A stretch of DNA of 64,000 bases from Bin87 sp963663945 (GCA_963663945.1 OY760687.1:2170001-2234000), one strand, 5' to 3'; counted from the stretch's first letter, positions 51,135 through 60,335 are shown. Made by a program: numbers and translations. The notes: a model not told the origin generated them from the sequence alone.

Positions 51135-52307
51135 TTAGCCGCGCGGCAGGCCCAGTCCGCGGCTGGCGATGATGTTGCGCTGCACCTCGCTGGTTCCGGC
51201 AGCAATGGTGTGGGAGAACGCGCGGAGCCAGTGCTCCTGCATGTCCGCTTCCATCGGGGTCCATTTCTCGTCGCGCAACCCGCCGTACATGCCCATGATC
51301 TCCAGGCACGACGCGGTGGTGCGCTGTACGGTCTCGCTGCCGAAGACCTTGGACATGGATGCTTCCTTGTTGGGAACCAGCCCCTCACCCTGCATCCAGG
51401 CCACGTTGTACGCGATGAGGCGGGCCACCTCGCATTCGATGTACCGATCGGCCAGCACGTTGCGCACCCACGGCTCCTGGCTGAGAGGCTGACCGTTGCG
51501 CCGGATGCCGTCGGCCCACTGCCGGGTGTCGTCCAGGTGCCGGCGAGCCGCAGCCGAGTAATCGATACCCGAGCGCTCGAAATCCAGCAGCGTAACCGCC
51601 ACGTACCAACCGCGATTCTCCTCGCCGACGATGTTGCGAGCCGGCACACGGACATTGTCGAAGATCACTTGGTTGAACTCGTGCCGGCCGCCCATGTTGA
51701 TGATGGGCCGCACCTCGATGCCAGGCGTCTTCATGTCGACCAGGAAGAAGCTGATGCCGCGGTGTTTCGGCGCATCGGTGTCGGTGCGGGTCAGCAGCAT
51801 GATCCAGTCGCCGCGGTGTCCCATGGACGTCCAGATCTTGCTTCCGTTGATCACGAACTCGTCGCCGTCGCGGATGGCGCGGGTGCTCAACGACGCCAGG
51901 TCGGAGCCCGATTCCGGCTCGCTGTACCCCTGGCACCACTGCACTTCACCCTTGGCAACTGGTGGCAGATGCTCGGCCTTCTGCTCGTCGGTTCCGTGGA
52001 TCATCAACGTGGCGCCCATCATGCGCACGCCGAAGTTGTCGCGACCCGGCGCCCGATGGTAGGTCATCTCCTCGTTGAATATGGCAGTGCGCACCGGCGA
52101 AGCCTTCTGACCGCCGTACTCCTCGGGCCAGTGCATGGTGAGCCAGCCGCGGTCGGCGAGCTTGCGACGCACTTCCAGCGTGCGTTCCCAATTTCCTTCA
52201 CCGGTGCCCCGTTCGCCCAGCTCCCATTCCGGAACATATTCATCGTCAATGAATTGCCGCAAATCATTTTGGAAGGTGGCGTCTGCGGTGCTGAGTTGGA
52301 ACTCCAT
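51135..52307 (-). CDS. Acyl-CoA dehydrogenase
   Basis: 390 residues, ATG with AGGAG upstream. The fold is clear: FNEEMTYHRAPGRDNFGVRMMGATLMIHGTDEQK, WCQGYSEPESGSDLASLST (flavin and substrate contacts), INGSKIWTSMGHRGDW, RHEFNQVIFDNVRVP, and the C-terminal AAGTSEVQRNIIASRGLGLP. The catalytic Glu position in the C-terminal domain is not obvious from the short motif, as in many family members. It oxidises an acyl-CoA with FAD. It is the second gene of the operon SDR, acyl-CoA dehydrogenase, DUF6883, DUF4926-crotonase, DinB. Confidence 0.93.
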   Translation of the reverse strand: MEFQLSTADATFQNDLRQFIDDEYVPEWELGERGTGEGNWERTLEVRRKLADRGWLTMHWPEEYGGQKASPVRTAIFNEEMTYHRAPGRDNFGVRMMGATLMIHGTDEQKAEHLPPVAKGEVQWCQGYSEPESGSDLASLSTRAIRDGDEFVINGSKIWTSMGHRGDWIMLLTRTDTDAPKHRGISFFLVDMKTPGIEVRPIINMGGRHEFNQVIFDNVRVPARNIVGEENRGWYVAVTLLDFERSGIDYSAAARRHLDDTRQWADGIRRNGQPLSQEPWVRNVLADRYIECEVARLIAYNVAWMQGEGLVPNKEASMSKVFGSETVQRTTASCLEIMGMYGGLRDEKWTPMEADMQEHWLRAFSHTIAAGTSEVQRNIIASRGLGLPRG

Positions 52308-52355
52308 GGTTGATCTCCTGGTCCCGACGTTTTGGTCATCTTATCACGGAGGGGG

Positions 52356-53207
52356 TTACATTTGGCTGTATCCGCTCCCCGGCCCGCGCGTATCGTCCAC
52401 GCCCCAGCCGCGCCCTTCATTGATCCAGCCGAATTCCAGCAGAATCTGCTGGCTATAGCAAACCCGGCCGGTCACCTTGTCCACAGGCTCGGAGGCCAGC
52501 AGCAACGTGGCTTGCGCGAGCAATTCCGGCGGCTCGCCCCGAGGGTCGTCCATCCCTTCCACCAGGTGGTGGAATACCGTTCCCGGCGTGGGCACGACCA
52601 GCGACGGAGCGACGGCCGACACGGAAATGCCATACTCGTACACTTCCTGCGCCAACCCCTGCGAGAACCGTTCCAGGGCCGCTTTTTCGGCGCCGTAGCA
52701 GGTGCCGTTATTGGGCGGCGTCGTATATGGCCCGCGTCCCGGACCCACCGCCGAGCCCGAGGAGATGTTGACGATGCTTCCCGATCGACGATCGATCATC
52801 TCGCCCAACACCAACTGGCTGAGAATGAACGGCGCATGGAAATTCACCGCCCACGATCGCATCCAACGGTTGACCGGGAAATCCTTGATGGGCAGGTAGT
52901 AGGTCAGCGCGGCATTGTTCACCAGCACGTCCAACGGCCCGTAGATGCTGCGGGTCTCCTCAACGAGACGTTCGCAGTCCTCCGGAAGCGAAATGTTCGC
53001 CGCCACCGCAGTGGCCTCGCCACCGGCCTCCTTGATGTCCGCGATCGTCTTGGCAAGCGAACCTTCCAATGGATGGTCGCCCTCGTTGACCGTGCGCGCG
53101 GCGCAAACCACTCGCGCCCCTTCGGCAGCGAACAGCCTGCTGATTTCCGCTCCGATGCCGCGGCTGGCTCCGGTGACGATGGCTGTCTTTCCTTCAAGTT
53201 TGGGCAT
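52356..53207 (-). CDS. Short-chain dehydrogenase/reductase
   Basis: 283 residues. TGASRGIG lies at 13-20, NNAA at about 96-99, the catalytic Ser in IVNISSGSA, and the Tyr-Lys pair in CYGAEKAAL. The C-terminus carries an extension (WINEGRGWGVDDTRGPGSG) beyond the usual SDR end. It heads the operon, 48 bases upstream of the acyl-CoA dehydrogenase. It could act as a 3-hydroxyacyl-CoA dehydrogenase in the same pathway, giving oxidation, hydration and second oxidation steps; this is inference. Confidence 0.88.
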   Translation of the reverse strand: MPKLEGKTAIVTGASRGIGAEISRLFAAEGARVVCAARTVNEGDHPLEGSLAKTIADIKEAGGEATAVAANISLPEDCERLVEETRSIYGPLDVLVNNAALTYYLPIKDFPVNRWMRSWAVNFHAPFILSQLVLGEMIDRRSGSIVNISSGSAVGPGRGPYTTPPNNGTCYGAEKAALERFSQGLAQEVYEYGISVSAVAPSLVVPTPGTVFHHLVEGMDDPRGEPPELLAQATLLLASEPVDKVTGRVCYSQQILLEFGWINEGRGWGVDDTRGPGSGYSQM

Positions 53208-53415
53208 TTGATGTGTGTCCTTTTGCTACGAGTTTCAGTACTGGCAAAACGTCGCCCACAGGCGAGTTTGGTCCAGTCGGTGGGTGTCTAATGGTCTGGC
53301 ATTTCGCGGTGCTGCCGGCCAGGGCATCGTCCTGCCCCGTCTTGGCTCATATATCGGCTACGCGGGGAGATCGCTTTCGATGCCGGGGTGTACCGTGAAC
53401 CGGAACATTCGAGGC

Positions 53416-54255
53416 TCACGCGTCGGATGCCAAAAGGTCCGCAAGCAACTGTTCGTTCATTGCGAAGCTCTCCGCCTCGGATGGGAACGCGCCGGTCCGC
53501 ACGTCTTCCGCATACTGCTCGAAAGCCCGTGTCATGTCGGAACCCATCTGTGCATACTGCCGGGTGTGCCTGGGCACGAAATCGGGGAAGAGACCCAGCA
53601 TGTCGTGAAACACCTGCACCTGCCCGTCGCAGTGCGGACCCGCTCCAATCCCGATGGTGGGGATCGTCAGCCGTTCGGTGACCACCCTGGCCAGCGGCGC
53701 CGGCACACATTCCAGCACGACCGAGTAAGCGCCGGCATCCTGCAGCGCCAAAGCGTCGTCCAGCACCCGGCGCGCCGCGGCCTTGGTGCGTCCCTGGACC
53801 CGGTACCCGCCCAGCGCGTTCACGGACTGCGGGGTCAACCCGATGTGTCCCATGACCGGCACACCGGCGTCCACCACCCGCCGCACGGTGCCCGCTATGG
53901 ACACGCCACCTTCCATCTTGACGGTGTGGGCTCCGCCTTCCTGCATCAGCCGGCCGGCGTTGCGCAGGGCTTCCGCCGCGTCCACCTGGTACGCCATGAA
54001 CGGCAAATCGACGACCACCAGGGCTTCAGACGAGCCGCGGCTCACCATGCGTCCGTGCCGGACCATATCGTCCATGGTCACCGGCACGGTGGAGTCATAG
54101 CCGAGCACCACCATGCCCAGGCTGTCACCCACCAGGATGATCGGGATGCCGGCGGCATCCGCAATGCGGGCGGCCGTGTAATCGTAAGCGGTGACCATGG
54201 GGATTTTTTCCCCGGCCCGCTTCATCTCGGCTAATCGTCGAATCGTAATCGCCAT
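53416..54255 (-). CDS. panB: 3-methyl-2-oxobutanoate hydroxymethyltransferase (PanB)
   Basis: 279 residues, normal length. MVTAYDYTAARIADAAGIPIILVGDSLGMVVLGYDSTVPVT carries the Mg-binding Asp, and GHIGLTPQSVNALGGYRVQG and IGIGAGPHCDGQVQVFHD are hallmark segments. It makes ketopantoate from 2-ketoisovalerate and methylene-tetrahydrofolate, the first step of pantothenate synthesis. No panC or panD is in the window. It starts 16 bases after a DUF2520 reductase gene, a likely ketopantoate-reducing partner. Confidence 0.96.
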   Translation of the reverse strand: MAITIRRLAEMKRAGEKIPMVTAYDYTAARIADAAGIPIILVGDSLGMVVLGYDSTVPVTMDDMVRHGRMVSRGSSEALVVVDLPFMAYQVDAAEALRNAGRLMQEGGAHTVKMEGGVSIAGTVRRVVDAGVPVMGHIGLTPQSVNALGGYRVQGRTKAAARRVLDDALALQDAGAYSVVLECVPAPLARVVTERLTIPTIGIGAGPHCDGQVQVFHDMLGLFPDFVPRHTRQYAQMGSDMTRAFEQYAEDVRTGAFPSEAESFAMNEQLLADLLASDA

Positions 54256-54270
54256 TGTGCCGCGATTTTA

Positions 54271-55155
54271 TCAGTCCGGTGTGCCGATTGTCCGCTTCAA
54301 TTGGGCCAACTGTGGTTCCTCGATTCCCTTGGCGCGGGCAAGGGGAAGCGATGCCTCCGTCAATTGGCGGTACAGCGGGAGCAGATGCGCGGCATGCTGC
54401 GACAGCAGTTCCAGGTGCGCCGCCACTGTGTCAGCGTCGCCGCGCACCACCGGACCCGTCACCGCATTGGCCGGCCCCTGCCGCTCGATGGCCTCGATCG
54501 TGGCCCGCGCCAACGGAACGGCAGCCCTCACGCCGTCTTCCTCCGTGAACCCCATGCTCGTCCACAGGCCGACAGCCGCGTCCAACAGCGTTGCAAGGTA
54601 ACCGCAGCTCAACACGGCGCTGGCGTGGTAAAGGGGTCGCAGGTCGCCCGGGATTTCGATGCCTCGCCCGCCCATCGATTGGGCCAGGCCGGGCAAAAAT
54701 TCCCCCAGCCAGCCGGTAGCCGATATTGCAAAGGTCACTCCGCGCAATCGCTCCGCCGCCTGCTCCGGACTGTCGATGGCCGCAAAGGTCTGGAACGGGT
54801 GCATCGCGCCCACGGCCGCTCCGGCGTGCGCCGCTGCGTCGAGGAGCTCAGTCGACGCCGCGCCGCTGCAATGCGTGACACCCTGGTCGTGCCGCCAGTT
54901 CACTGTTCCCGCCACCTCGGATATCGCCGAGTCCGGGGTGGTGATGAACACCAGATCGCACGCGTCCGCCACCTGCTGCGCGGTCTCCAGGGCAGCACAA
55001 CCATCAATCGGGCTTGCCGCTCGCTCGGCGCTGGCGTACGTCCGACTCGCGATTGCGTTGACCCGCCACCCGGCCGCGCTCAGTGCCAACGCCAGCCCGC
55101 TGCCGAGGACTCCCGCTCCTACGAAACCGATTGAAACCTCGTCAGGCCTGACCAT
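54271..55155 (-). CDS. Rossmann-fold DUF2520 NAD(P)-dependent reductase
   Basis: 294 residues, ATG with GGAG/GAGG upstream. The Rossmann motif GAGVLGSGLALAL is at about 14-26, and HCSGAAS, GAMHPFQTFA and the C-terminal helical DUF2520 domain (PLYHASAVLSCGYLATLL) follow. The architecture resembles ketopantoate reductase and pyrroline carboxylate reductase. It sits directly upstream of panB in the same direction, so ketopantoate reduction is a plausible role, but not proven. It overlaps the P1 peptidase gene by 14 bases. Confidence 0.85.
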   Translation of the reverse strand: MVRPDEVSIGFVGAGVLGSGLALALSAAGWRVNAIASRTYASAERAASPIDGCAALETAQQVADACDLVFITTPDSAISEVAGTVNWRHDQGVTHCSGAASTELLDAAAHAGAAVGAMHPFQTFAAIDSPEQAAERLRGVTFAISATGWLGEFLPGLAQSMGGRGIEIPGDLRPLYHASAVLSCGYLATLLDAAVGLWTSMGFTEEDGVRAAVPLARATIEAIERQGPANAVTGPVVRGDADTVAAHLELLSQHAAHLLPLYRQLTEASLPLARAKGIEEPQLAQLKRTIGTPD

Positions 55156-56137
55156 CCCTCAACTCCGAGACGGCCGGTACCTTCGCCAATCCCCGCGCGG
55201 ATTCAATCGCATCCAAAACCGCCAGGGCGGTGACGTGCGTGGCCGCCGTGACGATGGCCGTCAGGTTCACGGCAGCCGAATTCTGACCGGTGGCCACGCA
55301 AAACATCGTGTCGCCGTCGCTCGGCGTGTGGCACGGCCGGATGGTCAACGCCAACCCATCGTGGCAGGCGGATGCGACGAAATTGGCCTGCATCTTGTCC
55401 AGGTTCGCGTCCGTCGCCACGACGCCAATGGTGGTATTCGTCAGAGAGGATGACCGCGCCGGGGAACCGCCGGTCAACATAACCTCCACGGGATCAGTCA
55501 TCGCACCGTTAGCAGCACGGGGCCCGGCAATCAGGCCGCCGTCACGATGGTCGAAGATACCGCCCCAGGCGTTGACCGCCACCGCCGCGCCCACCGACAC
55601 CCCGTCCGGCAGCACGCAGCAGGCCGAGCCGATGCCTCCCTTGACCGCGCCCTCGATCCCGAACGCCTTGGCCACCGTCGCGCCAGTTCCGGCTCCGACC
55701 GAGCCGCGTGCCATGGCGTTCGCATCCGACGCTTCGCAAGCCGCATAGCCTGATGAATGGTCGGGGCGCACGTCGGCTCTGCCGACGCCCAGGTCGTAGA
55801 GTATCGCCGCCGGTACGATGGGCACAGGCCCGTGTGGCGCCTCGAAACCGATGCCGCGCTCTTCCAGCCATTGCTGCACACCCGAGGCGGCGGCCAATCC
55901 GAAGGCGCTTCCCCCGCTGAGCAGGACTGCATGCACTTGATCGACCCGCCGAATCGGGTCCAGCAGGTCAGTTTCCCGAGTTCCCGGCGACCCGCCACGC
56001 ACGGCGACGCCGCCCACCGCGCCACCCGTGCTGAGGATGACCGTGCAGCCAGTCGCGGCCACCTCGTCGGTCCAGTGACCTGCCGCAATTCCTGGCACGT
56101 CCACAATGGAACCGAGGTGATCTCCGCGCGAGGTCAC
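55142..56137 (-). CDS. P1 (S58, DmpA-like) self-processing peptidase
   Basis: 331 residues from a GTG overlapping the upstream stop (GTGA). Family motifs are VLLSGGSAFGLAAASGVQQWLEE, ARGSVGAGTGATVAK, GGIGSACC and, near residue 240, SLTNTTIGVVATDANL, where autocleavage before the nucleophile would occur. Later HDGLALTIRPCHTPSDGDTMF matches the family. Members are N-terminal-nucleophile aminopeptidases or amidases. It is coupled to SbcD upstream and the DUF2520 gene downstream. Confidence 0.9.
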   Translation of the reverse strand: MTSRGDHLGSIVDVPGIAAGHWTDEVAATGCTVILSTGGAVGGVAVRGGSPGTRETDLLDPIRRVDQVHAVLLSGGSAFGLAAASGVQQWLEERGIGFEAPHGPVPIVPAAILYDLGVGRADVRPDHSSGYAACEASDANAMARGSVGAGTGATVAKAFGIEGAVKGGIGSACCVLPDGVSVGAAVAVNAWGGIFDHRDGGLIAGPRAANGAMTDPVEVMLTGGSPARSSSLTNTTIGVVATDANLDKMQANFVASACHDGLALTIRPCHTPSDGDTMFCVATGQNSAAVNLTAIVTAATHVTALAVLDAIESARGLAKVPAVSELRDGQA

Positions 56138-57387
56138 TGCTCCTGGTCCGTCCCGATCGAGGCCATCAGTTCTTCGGCGCGCTCGAGCAGATGGTCGCGC
56201 CTTTCGGAGCTGAATCCCCGGCTCTCCAGGTAAAGTTTCAGCGCCGTCATGGGCTGCAGGTCCGAAGGCTCCACTGAGATCCGCCGACGTTCGGCGTCGG
56301 TTACCTCTCGGGAGATGCTGGCTACATAATGCGCCGCCGACAGCGACGGGCGCAGGTCAGCGTCCCGCAGCTTGGACGACTGCTCCGAGGACAGCTTGAT
56401 CCGCAACCGCACGATCGACCCATCCACCTGGCGCCGGGATATCGCCCGGGTCACGAACTCGGCCGGGTTTTGCTCGGCCTCCGGCACCGTGGCGTCAACG
56501 GTGACAAAGGGGCGGGCGGCGATGTTCTGGAACCGGAAGTCCGTCAGCCTCTGGCCCTGCGGAGCCCGGGGATCGATGTCCACCACGCAGAAGCCCTTTT
56601 CGTCAGACTCCTCGGAAAAGTCCACGCGCTGCAGGCTGCCGGAGTATGCCACCGCCGGACCGTCACCGCCGGCCGGGCGCAACACCTGGTGCTTGTGGAT
56701 ATGCCCGAGCGCCACGTATTCCAGTTCTGGGCGCTGCACGGCGCTCACGTTGAGCACGTGGTCGTTGCCCAGCATCATGGAGCGTTCCGACCCTACGGTA
56801 GCGCCATTCACCGTGACGTGGCCAGCCAGTATCGCGGGTACAGCCGGGTCGATTCCCTGGGCGCGACCAGCGATGGCCATGGTCATGCGACGCTCGGTTT
56901 CCGCCCGAATCTCCTCGATGCCGAGGCCACGGGACTCGTCACGCGCCAGCATCGCTCCACGAGACGGCCACGGGACCGCGAGAACTTGCACTGGCCCCGC
57001 CCGCGTGGGGACGGTATAGGTTTGCAGGCTGGCTCCCACGTGTACGTTGGGCACCTGGAGCGTCGAAAATATTTCCACCGCATGAGCCCGACCGGTGGCA
57101 GCCGGAAGGTCGTGATTGCCCGGCAGCAGAAACGTCGCAATGCCGGCGTCCGAGAGCCTCAACAACCGTCGGGCAAACTCTCGTTGGTGGGTCTGCGTCG
57201 GGTCGCGCCCCTTGTACGCGTCGCCGGCCAGGACCACCAGATCGACCCCGCCGGCCAGGGCGAACTCCACCAGTTCGTCCAGCGCATCCAGGAAATCGCC
57301 CAGCCGCGTGGACAGACCGGTGTTGGGGTCGGTCCGACCGTAGTTCTCCACACCGATGTGCAGATCAGAGAAATGGAGGATTCTCAT
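56134..57387 (-). CDS. SbcD/Mre11-like DNA exonuclease
   Basis: 417 residues from the ATG at 57387; a GTG three codons earlier is possible. The calcineurin-like phosphoesterase motifs are complete: FSDLHIG, LAGDAYKGRDP, LPGNHDLP, LAGHVTV and ALGHIHKHQ, supplying the two-metal site. A C-terminal capping domain follows from about 280. SbcD normally pairs with the SMC-like ATPase SbcC to process hairpins and DNA ends; no sbcC is in the window. It overlaps the P1 peptidase gene by four bases. Confidence 0.9.
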   Translation of the reverse strand: MRILHFSDLHIGVENYGRTDPNTGLSTRLGDFLDALDELVEFALAGGVDLVVLAGDAYKGRDPTQTHQREFARRLLRLSDAGIATFLLPGNHDLPAATGRAHAVEIFSTLQVPNVHVGASLQTYTVPTRAGPVQVLAVPWPSRGAMLARDESRGLGIEEIRAETERRMTMAIAGRAQGIDPAVPAILAGHVTVNGATVGSERSMMLGNDHVLNVSAVQRPELEYVALGHIHKHQVLRPAGGDGPAVAYSGSLQRVDFSEESDEKGFCVVDIDPRAPQGQRLTDFRFQNIAARPFVTVDATVPEAEQNPAEFVTRAISRRQVDGSIVRLRIKLSSEQSSKLRDADLRPSLSAAHYVASISREVTDAERRRISVEPSDLQPMTALKLYLESRGFSSERRDHLLERAEELMASIGTDQEQ

Positions 57388-57459
57388 CGGCTGCACCCGT
57401 TCACTTCTGCGGTCACATCGCTGCGGTTGACTGTGGCGAAACCCGAGGATTGGGCCGCG

Positions 57460-58233
57460 TTATCCCCGGATGTCGGCCAGGAACCGTCCCGCGCTCTGGC
57501 GCACGAAGTCCTGGAGATTCACCGACATGAGCTTGACGCCGCGCTCGGCGAAATGACGGAACCGATCCACGTTGTCCACGGTCATTCCCGCGCCCGCAAC
57601 GCCGATGATCTTGCCTTCTGCCAGCGTCCCATCGATCACCTGCGAGATTGCGGCGTCCACGTCGGACTGGGGCGGCATGCCCATGGCCTGGGTCAGGTCG
57701 CTGCTTCCCACTAAGATCGCGTCGACCCCATCCACGGCGGCGATCTCACGCACGTTGGCCACCGCCTCCGGGGTTTCAACCATGCAGATCACCAGCGTTT
57801 CCCGGTTGGCCGCCTCGTAATACTCGGCCGGCGGCAGACCGCTTCCCAGCCGGTTGGTGCGGCCGCCCGTGGCACTGCTCCGGTCGCCCATGGGATGATA
57901 GTGCGACGCTCGCGCCACCGCCTCCGCTTCCTCACGGTTGTTGATATGCGGGACGATGAGGCCCTGAGCGCCCCGGTCCAGGAAGCGCAAGAGCGTGGAA
58001 GGCTCGGCGTTCGGGACCCTCACGATGGGTGTGATGTCGTGCAGTTCGGCCGCGCGGATCATGTTTTCCGACTCCGAGTCGTTGGATGACCCGTGTTCGC
58101 AGTCTATCCACGCCCAGTCGAATCCCAGCACCCCGTACATTTCGACCACGATGGGAGCGTAAAAATTAACGCTGCCCCCGACCGCGATTTCGCCGGCTAA
58201 CAGCTTGGCTTTTGCTCGGTTGGTCCTGACCAT
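57460..58233 (-). CDS. HpcH/HpaI family aldolase
   Basis: 257 residues. The ATG at 58233 is chosen because GGAG lies six bases upstream; longer frames run toward rnpB. Motifs are GFDWAWIDCEHGS, DRGAQGLIVPHINN, VICMVETPEAVANVREIAAVDGVDAILVGSSDL. The His in CEHG is in the place of the catalytic His, and E and D supply the metal site. The family cleaves 2-keto-3-deoxy acids or beta-hydroxy acids to pyruvate-type products. It lies about 67 bases downstream of the rnpB 3' end on the same strand. Confidence 0.9.
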   Translation of the reverse strand: MVRTNRAKAKLLAGEIAVGGSVNFYAPIVVEMYGVLGFDWAWIDCEHGSSNDSESENMIRAAELHDITPIVRVPNAEPSTLLRFLDRGAQGLIVPHINNREEAEAVARASHYHPMGDRSSATGGRTNRLGSGLPPAEYYEAANRETLVICMVETPEAVANVREIAAVDGVDAILVGSSDLTQAMGMPPQSDVDAAISQVIDGTLAEGKIIGVAGAGMTVDNVDRFRHFAERGVKLMSVNLQDFVRQSAGRFLADIRG

Positions 58234-58299
58234 GTCGTTCTCCATGTCTTGCCGGGCATGTGCGCCGGGAAGGTGCGCGGGTCTTCGGATGTGGAAGCG

Positions 58300-58724
58300 G
58301 AGAATGCCGGGCGGCCTGTAAGCCGGGTTCTGTATCCGCATGAAGCGGACGGTGACCATCTATCTAGCCCCGATGCGGTATGACCCGCACCGCCCCGTGG
58401 GTAGAGGCAGCGTTACCGCTAGGGTCAAGCGGCCAACCCGGGGACGGGCCGGACACCCATAGTCCCCCTATTTGGCCTTGCTCCAGGTGGGGTTTGGCCG
58501 CCGGTGTGTCACCACACGCGGCCGGACGCTCTTACCGTCCGATTTCACCCTTGCCGGCGCATCAAAGACATGCCGGCGGTATGTTTCTGTGCCACTTTCC
58601 GTCCCCGGCTCGGTTGCCCGCGCCGGAGCCTGGGCGTTACCCAGCACCCCGTCCGGTGGAGCCCGGACTTTCCTCCCCGAGACGCGAGGCCTCGCGGCGG
58701 CCACCCGGCCGGTCCGGCTTTCTC
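58300..58724 (-). ncRNA. rnpB: RNase P RNA (bacterial type A)
   Basis: On the minus strand the universal core elements appear in order: GGGGAGGAAAGTCCGGGCTCC near the 5' end, GGTAACGCCCAGG, then GGAGCAAGGCCAAATAGGGG, then GGCTAGATAGATGGTC and ACAGAACCCGGCTTAC at the 3' end. The ends can pair as helix P1 (GAGAA with TTCTC, GCCGG with CCGGC). Length is about 425 nt, typical of type A. It is the catalytic RNA that matures the 5' ends of tRNAs. An open reading frame from 58472 crosses it on the other strand and is not real in this part. Confidence 0.95.
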
Positions 58725-58732
58725 CTGATGCG

Positions 58733-58761
58733 AGGCTAGCACGGGCATGTAGGGGGGTCAA
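58733..58761 (-). promoter_or_regulatory. Promoter of rnpB
   Basis: On the minus strand TTGACC (58756-58761) and TAGCCT (58733-58738) have a 17-bp spacer, with TGC just before the -10 as an extended element. The predicted start falls at the 5' end of rnpB. Confidence 0.75.
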
Positions 58762-58900
58762 GCAACCGCCGATTGGACCGGCGGTCGACATCCGGCGCAC
58801 CCCCGGGCGTGGACGATGTCGGGCAGCGATATACTCGCCGCTATGTATAATGACGACTGGCACGTCTCCAAGTTTCCAACCCAGCCTTGAGGTAATCGCA

Positions 58901-60013
58901 ATGGCCACCGAACCCGTCAACATTTTCGAGTACGAACAGATCGCCAAAGAGCGTATCGAGCAGGGACATTACGATTTCATCGCCGGCGGCGCCACCGATG
59001 AGATCACCATCCGACGTACCCGGGCCGTGTACGATTCGATCATGTTGCGCCCCCGCATGATGGTGGACGTCGAAAACCGGTCCATGGCCACCACGGTATT
59101 GGGTCAGGACATCGCCCTGCCGGTGATGTTGGACCCCGCCGGCAACCACAGCGCGGCGCACCCCGAGGCGGAAATCGCCACGGTCAAAGCCGCCGGCGAG
59201 ATGGGAACCGTAATGGTGCTGAGTTCTCACGCATCGCGCACCCTGGAAGACGTGGCCGCCTCGGCGTCCGGTCCGCTGTGGTTCCAGCAGTATTTCTTCA
59301 AGGATCGTGGCCTGACCCTCGAGATGGCGGCCCGCGCCGAAGAGGCCGGATACTCGGCCATCTGCATGACCCTGGACGCCAAAATCAAGCCCAAGCGGGA
59401 ACGCAACATCCGCAACGACTACGTCGGCCCCGAATCGCCCAACTACGCGCAGTTGGACCTGGGCACCCACGCCTGGAAGTTCGCGGCCGACGCGCCTGCC
59501 GGCCCCAGCGACATTCGGGACGTGGCATCCACCTGGGACGACCTCGAATGGTTCGCCTCGAACATCCGGCTTCCGGTGGTCGTCAAGGGCATCATGGCCG
59601 GCGAGGACGGGCGACTTTCGGCAGAAAACGGCGCCAAGGCGGTGATCGTCTCCAACCACGGCGGGCGCTACCTGGACACCACTCCGGCGACCATCGAAGT
59701 GCTGCCCGAGGTGGTGAACGCCGTCGACGGCAACGCCGAGGTGTATCTGGACGGTGGCGTGCGTCGCGGAACTGACATATTCAAGGCTGTGGCGCTGGGC
59801 GCGCGCGCCGTGTTGGTTGGACGGCCGTTGTTCTGGGGTCTGGCGGTTGACGGCTCTCCGGGAGTCGTCGCCGTGCTCGAGATGCTGCGCGACGAACTGG
59901 ACGCCACGATGGGCATGTGTGGTTGTCCCTCTATCGACAGCATCGGCTCGGCAGCCATCGACACGGTCTCGCCGTTGTTGGCTGCGTTCCCGTCTCCAGC
60001 CGATTTCCGGTAG
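58901..60013 (+). CDS. FMN-dependent alpha-hydroxy-acid oxidase (lactate oxidase-like)
   Basis: 370 residues. The ATG at 58901 is chosen because GAGG lies eight bases upstream; the longer frame overlaps rnpB. The barrel shows RPRMMVDVENRSMATTVLG, a Gln-containing LWFQQYF strand, VVVKGIMAGED, the catalytic His in SNHGGRYLDTTPATIEVLPEVV and the FMN phosphate site VYLDGGVRRGTDIFKAVALGARAVLVGRP. It oxidises L-2-hydroxy acids such as lactate or glycolate. TATAAT at 58846-58851 is a candidate -10 with a leader of about 45 nt. Confidence 0.92.
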   Translation: MATEPVNIFEYEQIAKERIEQGHYDFIAGGATDEITIRRTRAVYDSIMLRPRMMVDVENRSMATTVLGQDIALPVMLDPAGNHSAAHPEAEIATVKAAGEMGTVMVLSSHASRTLEDVAASASGPLWFQQYFFKDRGLTLEMAARAEEAGYSAICMTLDAKIKPKRERNIRNDYVGPESPNYAQLDLGTHAWKFAADAPAGPSDIRDVASTWDDLEWFASNIRLPVVVKGIMAGEDGRLSAENGAKAVIVSNHGGRYLDTTPATIEVLPEVVNAVDGNAEVYLDGGVRRGTDIFKAVALGARAVLVGRPLFWGLAVDGSPGVVAVLEMLRDELDATMGMCGCPSIDSIGSAAIDTVSPLLAAFPSPADFR

Positions 60014-60335
60014 CCCCGTCCTCAGGCATTGCGGTCCGTCTTTTCCCCGGCGGACCCGGCCGGTCGCACAAGACCTCGGAGAGCGGATCAGACCATGGAC
60101 GCATTCGCGGGTTGACGCCGCCGCCAACGATGGTTAACATTTTCTGCCGTATGCGCAGTGCCGGCTCCGGATTTACTTGAACGCCTTGCCGACCACTCCG
60201 GGTTGAGTGGTGGGCGGGTGCACCGTGCGCCGGGTGAGTTACTAGGTCCCCTTTATCGCTGCGCGCGCGTTTCCCGTCTTCCCTGAATGAATGGGCGCCT
60301 GAGGACGCCATCCCAAGAATGACGGTGAAACCAAC
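60014..60335 (+). other. Intergenic region / long leader of the ABC transporter operon
   Basis: No gene is supported. After the promoter at 60112-60140 a leader of about 190 nt remains before the lipoprotein ATG. It contains a hairpin CCACTC / GAGTGG (60193-60210) and a GGCG / CGCC stem-loop near 60294-60310. None of the riboswitch consensus sequences I know fits, so a regulatory RNA is possible but unproven. Confidence 0.5.
60112..60140 (+). promoter_or_regulatory. Candidate promoter of the PhnCDE-type transporter operon
   Basis: TTGACG (60112-60117) and TAACAT (60135-60140) have a 17-bp spacer. Confidence 0.5.

Noticed and set aside
51133..51309. N-terminal extension of the DUF6883 protein
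   Set aside because: It overlaps the conserved C-terminus of the acyl-CoA dehydrogenase in another frame and lacks family similarity.
53215..54234. 339-codon plus-strand open frame across panB
   Set aside because: Antisense shadow of panB, His/Arg-rich, no motif.
54265..54273. TGATAAAAT on the minus strand as a panB promoter
   Set aside because: The TGA is the stop codon of the DUF2520 gene and the element would leave almost no leader, so it may be coincidence; panB is more likely cotranscribed.
60141..60335. Known riboswitch class in the transporter leader
   Set aside because: No consensus of the TPP, SAM, cobalamin, glycine, fluoride or molybdenum cofactor types could be matched by eye; only simple hairpins are seen.
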